This document shows positions 51,001-57,875 of a stretch of 64,000 nucleotides of DNA, one piece after another (position 1 is the stretch's first letter; each line of letters begins with the position of its first letter). Origin of the DNA: a virus; the IMG/VR virus record IMGVR_UViG_3300003177_000010, positions 48,795-112,794 of that record, one strand, 5' to 3'. The notes beneath the pieces were generated by a model that worked only from the letters and a program-made list of their open reading frames with translations, did not search any database and was not told the DNA's origin. Both the position numbers and the translations under genes were made by a program.

Positions 51001-51666
51001 AGTACTAAGATTATTACTATTAATAGCAGCACTGTAAGCTAAAGAATTAGCAGAAGCTGCAGCATCATTCATATCTAATGTTATTCTATTGATGTTCCTA
51101 GTTATAGCAGAATTAGCAGAAGAATTTACTGTAGCTACTACATTTTCGTACGTAGTAGCAAAACCAGCAATTTGGTCTTTATTAGCTCCTAACTCTTTTA
51201 GCTTACTATTTAGTAGTTCTACACCCCCAGCAGCAGCTGTCATAGCACCTAACATACCGTCTTTAAAATCTGCAGCAGCTTGAGAGGTATCAACAAAATG
51301 GTCTTTTATAGCCTTAAGAATATCAACCCCGAATATATCACCTATTAATTGTATAGCTCCAATAATAAAGAATAATTTATTCATTGCAGATGCAGCAAAA
51401 TTAGCAACTGTTTTTAGTTTATTTAACCCAGCTGCCATTAGTATAGACCCTTTTGTAAATAACTTAGCTTTAGTACCTGCTTGTTTTAATGCTTCTTCAT
51501 AAGTTTTTAACATAATAGTATTACTGTGTAAAGCAGCATCAAAAGAAGCCATTCTATCTGCAGGTATTTTACTCTTTAAACGTAACATTTCTTTTTCTAC
51601 TTCTTTAAGCTTAGCTATGTCAGTAGTCATTTGGGTTGTGCTAAATAGTTTAACATCACCATTCAT
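48061..51666 (-). CDS. Tape measure protein, C-terminal ORF
   Basis: This 1201-residue, coiled-coil-rich protein has Ala/Gln/Lys-rich helices through about residue 900. It ends in hydrophobic Gly-rich repeats and GGGAVRDRIPLLAEPGEFMLRKP, the typical tape-measure C-terminal signature. Together with the 342-residue ORF it sets tail length. It begins as ATGA on the stop of that ORF, so the two may be parts of one tape measure separated by a stop codon. Confidence 0.85.
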   Translation of the reverse strand: MNGDVKLFSTTQMTTDIAKLKEVEKEMLRLKSKIPADRMASFDAALHSNTIMLKTYEEALKQAGTKAKLFTKGSILMAAGLNKLKTVANFAASAMNKLFFIIGAIQLIGDIFGVDILKAIKDHFVDTSQAAADFKDGMLGAMTAAAGGVELLNSKLKELGANKDQIAGFATTYENVVATVNSSANSAITRNINRITLDMNDAAASANSLAYSAAINSNNLSTRDNAGNLAKEAGAKARQAFIPMLNAARAVSPVLMQIEAARARIADNVDSINVTKDLEVAANLKIENLALQTYITSLEKYGGVLDSFAGRIATLTGLSAIDVFAVLDSKKLQVINEQLELFGGLVARVGDNGVISFDSLTESQKKLVKAWFVGTSTMNKLSDAYYAGATTADKMSAAISGARSQLLDQIAAVKDNITANINNGMSIDQAVHVYDNYTASLRESIAANVVLRDKLAATENIFKNITKTFSKGINALNTLTYGGLINSTGNFAKSSKEILANQVSLLGSILDRTRESFRLQEAGAKLDANQVAEAEVYSTTLKAIVGRQVNSIKSLNDIVTKEKEHTRQLEQQLALQKQAHSLENLTNYYAKLETISANNLTHMQATNDLATSRLSTDQQRVDLIRQEAQASIDLAKNKKLDPSVVANRQSAIANEISSLTIGISNPSVRAAAEDYSNIVVSAMNSQNHDTIAAQKELIATDANSKKTFIDAQLAIFDAESKNIAARGLAEVVKKEHEIAIIRAKKALDIAKIRADEANNRIAASIVEEQIKGYTSFAKGVDGFSKSVKDLGNVLQSYIDADPRLKGNISKVTPTSISTQVATAGASATTALDASRTAQANSINAQITAINENAATKIANIQEQINGTITGSADTYRARVEKRARLELKLQEIQDSAANSTAALADTLGGSGGSGGSTGLSSAMKKVKSLFDNIEGAFNSALMGLNDLIFYGQGDFRSIMSNLFKTIQQDFFKSTIADPTAKFLTNSVGKLFGVKRGIDSVTLVNGAVPVTSAENTGPFNLFGKRAKGDKTLLESLIGKDSSIGKFFAKVFGKEGFFANLFKGIGGLFGGKSTGGGGILSFIGKFIGSLFGIGKKASGGVIQKFAGGGAVRDRIPLLAEPGEFMLRKPIAKALGAPALQELNATGNISSHGNVQVNVVNNGTPQEATASAPKFDGKKWIIDIVTKDIANNGPIKQSIRGAVV

Positions 51667-52691
51667 AATTTACCATCATACTTTTTACTAATATCTTTTT
51701 TTAGCTTTACGACTCCTTTGCTAATAACATCAAAGCTACCTTTAGAAGCAGCTGCATTATTAGCTACACTTTCTGTCCATTTTATACCTGAGTCTATCAT
51801 ACTACTAAAACTATGTCCAATCATTTTAGTAGCTTTATTGAATACTACAGCCCCTAAAATACCAAAAGCTAATAATGCGTTACCCGCATCATTAGTTATG
51901 AAGTCTACAAAAGGAGCTATATAGTTAGCTAATACTTGACCAAAACCACTAGCCATATTTGCGATTTCAGTAGCTAGCTGTTGTAAAGATTTTTGAGCAG
52001 ATGCTGAAGATACATTAATAGAGCTAAATTTTCTGTCACCTTCTGCAATAGTCGCGTTAACAAAAGCTTGTCTACGTTCAAATGTAGAAAGAGAATTAAC
52101 ATTTACACCTAACTGCCTAGCATATGCCTTAGCTGCAGGCTGTATTCTAACAAATATACCTAATTCATCTAATAGTTCCGGTTCTAGTTTAGCAGTACCA
52201 CGTATAACACGTTGCATAGCATCAGTAAGGTTCCTACCTAAAGCCCTAGAAGCTCTCATAGCAACTCTAGTAACCCCTTCTAGCTGTTTAGTATTAAAAC
52301 CAGCAGATAAAGCAATGTTAGCGTTCTGTGCTGCCTCGGCTAAAGTAAGTTGTCCTTGTGTAATATCTTTAATAACTGCTAGTATAGCAGGGCCACTTTG
52401 CCCTACCTCAGCAGCCAAGGCGTTTGTACCTCTTACAATAGTTTCATTCTGTGCCGCTTTATTAAGAGCAGTAAAGGCGGCAGTAACAGCAAAAATAGTC
52501 GCAGCCGCACCGGCATAAGCGCCGACTAAGCCGCCTAAGCCAGATGCTTGAGCAGAAAAAGATCTACCAGCATTAGAAGATTCGTTAGCAAGTCTAGTCT
52601 GTTTCTTACTAATCTCTTCGGTATCGCTTTTAACTTTACTAGCGCCTTTTGACGTGAATAAAATTTCTACTATGTTACTAATTGTGCTCAT
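51663..52691 (-). CDS. Tape measure protein, N-terminal ORF
   Basis: This 342-residue protein has a coiled-coil start (SKKQTRLANES), a hydrophobic Ala/Gly-rich stretch near 52-75 (GGLVGAYAGAAATIFAVTAA), and the ITQGQLTLAEAAQNANIALSAGF segment common to N-terminal parts of tape-measure proteins. Its start lies within the 3' end of the G-T chaperone reading frame, as in lambda. Its stop overlaps the next ATG (ATGA). Confidence 0.82.
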   Translation of the reverse strand: MSTISNIVEILFTSKGASKVKSDTEEISKKQTRLANESSNAGRSFSAQASGLGGLVGAYAGAAATIFAVTAAFTALNKAAQNETIVRGTNALAAEVGQSGPAILAVIKDITQGQLTLAEAAQNANIALSAGFNTKQLEGVTRVAMRASRALGRNLTDAMQRVIRGTAKLEPELLDELGIFVRIQPAAKAYARQLGVNVNSLSTFERRQAFVNATIAEGDRKFSSINVSSASAQKSLQQLATEIANMASGFGQVLANYIAPFVDFITNDAGNALLAFGILGAVVFNKATKMIGHSFSSMIDSGIKWTESVANNAAASKGSFDVISKGVVKLKKDISKKYDGKL

Positions 52692-53001
52692 TTTGTTTTG
52701 CAGAACTTTCTTTTTGTTTTTGTTTATAGTAATTGCCTAATACTACTTCTAACTCTTTAAGTCTTTCAAAAACCTTTTTTCTATTTTCTATTTCGTATAT
52801 GTCCATTATAGCTAATAAACCACTATAATCTTTACCCATCCAGCTACCACTCATACCTTCCCATAGATCAGGTAAGTAATTTAATAGTAGTATAGCTTGT
52901 TGAGACTCTATAGGTAAGGAAGAGGGGTCAATAGGAATTTCCTCTTCTTTAGGCTCCCAACCCATTTGGCTACACATGTCAAAATATTGTTCTATACTCA
53001 T
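52678..53001 (-). CDS. Tail chaperone T-part, made by -1 frameshift
   Basis: This 107-residue frame (SIEQYFDMCSQMGWEPKEEE, then an acidic helical part ending KQKQKESSAKQ) corresponds to lambda T. The open frame extends upstream without a stop to the slippery heptamer at 53040-53046, so it is expected as the C-terminal part of a G-T fusion rather than as a free protein. The ATG at 53001 has a GGAGG before it and could also start independently. Confidence 0.75.
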   Translation of the reverse strand: MSIEQYFDMCSQMGWEPKEEEIPIDPSSLPIESQQAILLLNYLPDLWEGMSGSWMGKDYSGLLAIMDIYEIENRKKVFERLKELEVVLGNYYKQKQKESSAKQNEHN

Positions 53002-53036
53002 ACCTCCACCATTTAAAGAATTATGGAGGTATTTTG

Positions 53037-53468
53037 TTAGTTTTTTACTTCTTCCGCATCCTTAAGTGTAGAAAACTCTTCATAATCATTCATAGCGTCG
53101 GTTACGAATTGATCAAATATTGAAGAATTCTTCAATAGGTCTAAAGCATCTTCTTCAGAAAAAGGTATCTCTTCATCCGCATTTAGATTAGATATATCAG
53201 CAGGCATTAGCTTAGGTAAGGTACCTATAGTAAGCCCTCTCCAATTAATTATAGCTTTTTTTGCGTAGTTACTTAAGAATTTATCAGTATCTACTTCTTC
53301 CTCTCTTTGCCTAGTCTTTTTACTAAACTTGTACTCTAAACTAGCTTTTTGGATTTTCTGTAGATGTTCTCTAGTTAGAAATTGTAATTCTACTTCAAAA
53401 CCGTCAGTGTCTGGAACTTCCATCCAGCTTGTTGCGTTATTTGCAACTGCGTTACTTATAATACCCAT
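53037..53468 (-). CDS. Tail assembly chaperone G-like
   Basis: This protein has 143 residues from the ATG at 53468, chosen because ATGAGGAAT gives a strong ribosome site 5 bases upstream. The ATG at 53501 lies inside an inverted-repeat arm. GFEVELQFLTREHLQKIQKASL and FLSNYAKKAIINWRGL match tail assembly chaperones. It binds the tape measure during tail assembly. The last sense codons contain A-AAA-AAC, followed at once by TAA, for the -1 shift to the T frame. Confidence 0.82.
   Translation of the reverse strand: MGIISNAVANNATSWMEVPDTDGFEVELQFLTREHLQKIQKASLEYKFSKKTRQREEEVDTDKFLSNYAKKAIINWRGLTIGTLPKLMPADISNLNADEEIPFSEEDALDLLKNSSIFDQFVTDAMNDYEEFSTLKDAEEVKN
53040..53046 (-). promoter_or_regulatory. 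Programmed -1 frameshift site A-AAA-AAC
   Basis: The last two zero-frame codons are AAA AAC, preceded by GTA, giving the canonical X-XXY-YYZ heptamer just before TAA. After slipping, the frame reads CTA ACA AAA TAC and continues open into the 52678-53001 frame. The genes are the G/T chaperone pair, where such shifts are known in lambda. Confidence 0.9.
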
Positions 53469-53485
53469 GTATTCCTCATAAAAAT

Positions 53486-53578
53486 GAACGCCCATTAACA
53501 TATCTGCTTTTCTAAGGTGAGGGGAGACCTAGAATTGCAAGTTAACGGGCGTTCTCTGTTAAAATGTTGTCCCCCCTC
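53486..53578 (-). ncRNA. Interleaved RNA stems (pseudoknot or switch) before the chaperone gene
   Basis: On the minus-strand RNA, stem 1 pairs GAGGGGGGAC (53578-53569) with GTCTCCCCTC (53528-53519), 10 bp with one G-U. Stem 2 pairs GAACGCCCGTTAAC (53554-53541) with GTTAATGGGCGTTC (53499-53486), 14 bp with one G-U. The arms alternate 1a-2a-1b-2b, an H-type pseudoknot order or two exclusive folds. It spans the gap between the tail-tube stop and the chaperone ribosome site. Confidence 0.65.
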
Positions 53579-53587
53579 AGAAACTTA

Positions 53588-54856
53588 TTACTTAGCGGCT
53601 ACAATTGTAACCTCACCGCCTGAGCCACAGGTTGCTCCAGGCTCTTGGCCTATAAAGTCAACTGTGACAGCTACCACATCACTAATATCTAGTTTAGGAA
53701 AACTAAATTGACAAGCATCTAATTGAAATGCTACATAAGGGGCTGTAGCGCCCCCAATAATAAGATTAGCATTAGAAGTACTTGCAGAGCTAGTCCTACC
53801 GTCATTGGCTATATTTCTTAAGAATTGAGCAGATTGACCGTTACCAGCTCTAAGGTACATAGTTGCAGAGCCGGATACTGCTCTAGTACCTGTAAATTGT
53901 CCTATAGGCTCATTTAGGTTACTTAACTCCTCAGGAGTTAAGTAACTTATATTATTATTATAGTCGAAGGTTAATGCCGTAACGGGGAATGTATAAGAAA
54001 CGTCGGCACCTCCTGCAGAAGGAGTGTGATGAAACTCAATAGCACTTAGTCTATTTTTAATAAAGGAATTAGTAGCTATACTACCAGCTACATTCATCTG
54101 ATTATACGGATGGTAGGCAGAAGAAGCTGATAACTCACTCACATTTGCATTAGCTAGTACAGTAGCTCCACTATTTAATATACCACCAAATACTGATACA
54201 GCATTATCTCTAGGGGCACCGGTAAGCTCTCTTAAGGTAGTACCAAAACCTGTCCATGTTACCGTAGAAATAGCGTCAATACCTGCGTCTACAGTAGCTT
54301 GGTTAACCGTAGCATTAGCTACTTGATAGAATATATTATCTAATTTTAAGTATAAATGATTTTCAGTAGCAGTTGAGAAATTAGCTCTAGTCGAGTGAGA
54401 ACCAGCTCCAGCAGCCACATTTGTAGTCTGCAACTTACCTCCTGTAACCCATACAGACTGGTCCGACGTGCCATCAGATACTCTAGTATTAGATACTAAC
54501 GACTGCCATAAGAACCAGTCAGCAGTAGGTTTAACATTACCACTAGCAGAAGTACCTGTAGTCGACCCTCCAGCAGCTGCACCAGTCTGAACTCCTGTAG
54601 GTCTTATATATGTTTGAAGGTTCCAATCCACTGGATCTATAGAAGTGTTGAAACGTTGTTGCGACCTATCAGGGGATAAGCCTGACTCTAAGGTAGTTAT
54701 ATCTTGTGTAGCTGCAGAAGAAGTGGCTGCAAAACCACTTAGAGCTTCTATCTTCCAAGTATTTTGTGGGGTCATAGCAGTAACAGCAGCGCCATTAACT
54801 AAATCAACTGTTGAGAAAAATATCTCGGAATTTCTTTGTAAATTAATACATGACAT
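53588..54856 (-). CDS. Major tail tube protein
   Basis: This 422-residue beta-rich protein begins SCINLQRNSEIFFSTVD and ends GSGGEVTIVAAK, with FQLDACQFSFPKLDISDVVAVTVDF near the C terminus, a strand pattern found in siphovirus tube proteins. It stands between the tail terminator and chaperone genes, the place of lambda V. The large insert (about 80-260) may project from the tube surface. A strong GGAG ribosome site precedes the ATG. Confidence 0.78.
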   Translation of the reverse strand: MSCINLQRNSEIFFSTVDLVNGAAVTAMTPQNTWKIEALSGFAATSSAATQDITTLESGLSPDRSQQRFNTSIDPVDWNLQTYIRPTGVQTGAAAGGSTTGTSASGNVKPTADWFLWQSLVSNTRVSDGTSDQSVWVTGGKLQTTNVAAGAGSHSTRANFSTATENHLYLKLDNIFYQVANATVNQATVDAGIDAISTVTWTGFGTTLRELTGAPRDNAVSVFGGILNSGATVLANANVSELSASSAYHPYNQMNVAGSIATNSFIKNRLSAIEFHHTPSAGGADVSYTFPVTALTFDYNNNISYLTPEELSNLNEPIGQFTGTRAVSGSATMYLRAGNGQSAQFLRNIANDGRTSSASTSNANLIIGGATAPYVAFQLDACQFSFPKLDISDVVAVTVDFIGQEPGATCGSGGEVTIVAAK

Positions 54857-54867
54857 GTTTTGTCTCC

Positions 54868-55323
54868 TTAATCTTCTAGTCTATAGACTATTGATAAATT
54901 TACGTTTAATACCCCATAAGGGCTAATCAGACCTTCATCCATCGAGATACTTTCTATAGTTATATCTAGTATTCCTTTTTCTGAGGCTTCAGGAAGATTA
55001 TATATAATATGCTCTATATCTTCAGCTAAATCATCTGATAGTTTCTGAGAATTATCTTCCCCATATACGTATGCTCTTATAATAACCGTTAATGTAGCTA
55101 TAGTCAAATTTTCAGATTGAAAATTTCTAAATTCGGTACCCGCGTTAAGGTATAGAGAAGGGAAATCATTTACCTCATCAATGAATTTTAATTTACGAAA
55201 TACATTATTAAAAATATTAGAATTATAAGAGTAACTGTTATCATATAAAGAAGTGCCTCCATCTATATTTTTTAAATTATTAACAAGAAAATTTATTATA
55301 TCTGTTCTTCTAGATACTGTCAT
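54868..55323 (-). CDS. Tail terminator (lambda U-like)
   Basis: This 151-residue protein has RRTDIINFLVNNLKNIDG, NDFPSLYLNAG and ATLTVIIRAYVYGED...DDLAEDIEHIIYNLP, the layout of tail terminator/completion proteins of the U family. It would cap the growing tail tube. Position is between the Z-like gene and the tube gene. Confidence 0.72.
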   Translation of the reverse strand: MTVSRRTDIINFLVNNLKNIDGGTSLYDNSYSYNSNIFNNVFRKLKFIDEVNDFPSLYLNAGTEFRNFQSENLTIATLTVIIRAYVYGEDNSQKLSDDLAEDIEHIIYNLPEASEKGILDITIESISMDEGLISPYGVLNVNLSIVYRLED

Positions 55324-55324
55324 A

Positions 55325-56521
55325 TTATACTCTTACTATATTAAACTTACGTGTATACAGAGAGGTAACTACTTCTCTAATAGAGTTACTAACTTGAGTT
55401 TCCGGGTCGTAACCATATTTTATATTAGCATCATATAAAGGCATGTAAGTAAAACGTATTAAACTATTACGATAGTTTGGGTATACTGTTATACTACTCC
55501 TAAATCTACCGCTTCTTTCTGTAAACCATGGTGGGGTAGCTTTACCACTTTTTTTCATAGTTTTATCTAACCTTTTCTGTACTAATGCAGTAAGCTGAGC
55601 GCCTGAAATAAATGTCTGTCTATTATTCTTTTTGGTAACTTTAGTAGAAATCTTACCTTGCTTAGGCTTTATAATCTTAGTACTATAATTTATAGGACGT
55701 TTTTCAAATTCATTAGCTATTCCTATAACAGCAGATAAAAAATCATAGGTATGTTGAGTAGATCTGCCCTTAGTAAACCTAACTAAAGCATCATTTATAA
55801 ATCTACTAGAAATATTAGTACTTAGTGCTTTATGGAATTTTATAGTAGTACTTGTTATACTAGCTATAACTTTAGCGTAACCAGCGTCACTTAAAGAGTA
55901 GTATAAAGTTATTCCTGATTTAGTAGGTTTAGCTGTTATACTTAAGTACTCTTCTGTAACTATATTACTAGAGTTTAATAGTCTAGTAACTAAGGACCCT
56001 AGTGCTTTATCTCCTATATTACTTTTATCTAAGTAATTCTTATTAAATAAATTAGAAAATTTTTGTGATATTTGTTTAGTTACTATTTTTTTTATTTCAT
56101 TATTACTGTTAATATAATTAATAAGCTCTACGTTAGATAACTTGTCTACTCTAGTATTCTTATCGAAGGTAAAACCATTTTTATTTTGTGTAGCAGCTAT
56201 ATTATTAGCTTTATTAAATGAAACACTATCTGAATTACTTAAAGAAATAGGAGAAAAATATGTTTTTTTTACTTTACTTAATGTATCAAATATATCCTTG
56301 GTGTTAACATCATCAGAAAAACTAGATGCGCTAGGGGCAGTAAAAGGACTTTCTGCAGCTATAAAATCAGAAAAATACCTTAATACTAAGCTTCTTGCCT
56401 TTTTGTTACCTCTAGAAGCTTTAATTAACGCTTGTTTATTTTTGCTAACAAATAGTTCTACAGGTAGCCCGTCAATAGTTATCTTAGTATCTACCAGACT
56501 AATATGATTATTTTTTGTCAT
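55325..56521 (-). CDS. Neck/tail completion protein (Z-like)
   Basis: The C-terminal part has FISGAQLTALVQKRLDKTM, PWFTERSGRFRSSI and PLYDANIKYGYDPETQ, a pattern of Z/HK97 gp10-like completion proteins (RTGRFxxSV). The 398 residues are longer than usual, with a basic helical N-terminal extension (about 1-270) I do not recognise. The gene abuts the U-like gene and overlaps the connector gene by one base. Confidence 0.6.
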   Translation of the reverse strand: MTKNNHISLVDTKITIDGLPVELFVSKNKQALIKASRGNKKARSLVLRYFSDFIAAESPFTAPSASSFSDDVNTKDIFDTLSKVKKTYFSPISLSNSDSVSFNKANNIAATQNKNGFTFDKNTRVDKLSNVELINYINSNNEIKKIVTKQISQKFSNLFNKNYLDKSNIGDKALGSLVTRLLNSSNIVTEEYLSITAKPTKSGITLYYSLSDAGYAKVIASITSTTIKFHKALSTNISSRFINDALVRFTKGRSTQHTYDFLSAVIGIANEFEKRPINYSTKIIKPKQGKISTKVTKKNNRQTFISGAQLTALVQKRLDKTMKKSGKATPPWFTERSGRFRSSITVYPNYRNSLIRFTYMPLYDANIKYGYDPETQVSNSIREVVTSLYTRKFNIVRV

Positions 56522-57795
56522 TACATTATAGTTCTATACATATCTAGTACTCTTCTTACATGGGGAGGGAAGTTGGAAGATAAGCTGTAAGATGCGCCTT
56601 TTTCTCCACTAAAGGTGAACCCCTTTGAATTCTGCGTCTGCTTATATAATATCTTTATATAGTCAAGAGTAGCTAATTTAATATCATAAGGTACTTCATT
56701 AATTTCATACCCAGCTCTATACGATATCTTTACACCAGAACTATAGTTATTAAACGCAGTAGTAGGTAACAATGATAACGTTGGATTACCGTAATTTTTA
56801 CTTATTCTGCCTGATCCACGAGAAAAGGTAAAATCACTAGGAGTGCTATGACAGTCCTTAAATGAGTCATCAAAGTGAAATAATACTGCAGTGTCGCTAT
56901 CAGGCCTAAATCTGTGAGTAGCTGGTACAAAGTCATCTGTGTATCTTGCTATAGTAGATACTCTTAACTCATCTAAGTATCCTACTAACCCTTCGCCTAT
57001 TATTACGTTTGATGTAAAAGTTAAGTTACTTTCAGTAAAAGAAGCATTTGCTATAGTGTTACCATTATAATGTAAGTAAATTTTCTCATCATCTAGCTTC
57101 CTACTTACTGCTATATGTGCCCATTTTCTGCTACTAAATTGTTGAGACTCTACTAAGCTATTAGCACCTTGTATAGTAGTGGTAACTCCATTAACATTAC
57201 TAGTTAAGGCGATACCGTACTGGTTAGCAAGTCCTAGTGATAGATAGTTATTATTATCCGTATTTATACTAAATAAAGTATTATCACTAAGGGTGTTATT
57301 ATCAATACGTACATAGGCTTCTATAGTAAAGTCTGACTCTTCAAATTTTAGAGAGTCAGGAACAGAATTAGTATATAGTAGGTCTGAGCTAGTAAATTTA
57401 ACACTAGTATCTCCTGTTTTTTTGATAGTAGAGTATTGTGGGTCACCTAAGCTATCTAGTAGTACTGCAGGAGAAGTATTAGTAATAGGCAGTCCTAGTG
57501 TGTCAGGGTCTGCTAGTCTATTATAAGAAGTACCGTTATACTCTTCTACCTGGTACACGTTACTTAAAGGTAATCTACTAGTATATACGTATGAAGAACC
57601 CCCATCTAATACTTCAATGTAGTCATTAGCTAGAACCTCTTGGCCAATATAATGCTCGACAACTCCTGTAGCGTAGTGTATAATGTTAGATAGCCTAGCA
57701 TCATAAGTATTACTAGAGATAGCTAAATAATCAGTTACTGTAGCTAAGTCTATAAATGTATACTTTCCCAAGTTTTCTTCAAATTTATTCGCCAT
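56521..57795 (-). CDS. Head-tail connector with LamG-like insert
   Basis: Residues 1-95 (LATVTDYLAISSNTYDARL, IIHYATGVVEHYIG) and about 330-424 (GVKISYRAGYEINEVPYDIK, ATLDYIKILYKQ) match HK97 gp6-type connectors. Between them, about 120-320, lies a concanavalin/LamG-like jelly roll: FTIEAYVRIDN, LFSINTDNNNYLSLGL, KWAHIAVSRK, YLHYNGN, GYLDELRVSTIARY and VLFHFDDS. Such domains bind carbohydrate and would be displayed at the neck. The arrangement is unusual for a connector. Position follows the capsid gene. Confidence 0.75.
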   Translation of the reverse strand: MANKFEENLGKYTFIDLATVTDYLAISSNTYDARLSNIIHYATGVVEHYIGQEVLANDYIEVLDGGSSYVYTSRLPLSNVYQVEEYNGTSYNRLADPDTLGLPITNTSPAVLLDSLGDPQYSTIKKTGDTSVKFTSSDLLYTNSVPDSLKFEESDFTIEAYVRIDNNTLSDNTLFSINTDNNNYLSLGLANQYGIALTSNVNGVTTTIQGANSLVESQQFSSRKWAHIAVSRKLDDEKIYLHYNGNTIANASFTESNLTFTSNVIIGEGLVGYLDELRVSTIARYTDDFVPATHRFRPDSDTAVLFHFDDSFKDCHSTPSDFTFSRGSGRISKNYGNPTLSLLPTTAFNNYSSGVKISYRAGYEINEVPYDIKLATLDYIKILYKQTQNSKGFTFSGEKGASYSLSSNFPPHVRRVLDMYRTIM

Positions 57796-57815
57796 ATTAA
57801 CATCCTTTTATACTA

Positions 57816-57847
57816 ATTGGGGGAGGCGTTTTACCACCTCCCCCAAT
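57816..57847 (-). terminator. Stable hairpin after the capsid gene
   Basis: The perfect 11-bp stem ATTGGGGGAGG/CCTCCCCCAAT has a 10-base loop and sits 28 bases after the capsid stop. No T-run follows on the minus strand, so it may protect or partly terminate the capsid message rather than stop it fully. Confidence 0.6.
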
Positions 57848-57875
57848 ACACGTTAATTATTTACTATTTTAACTA

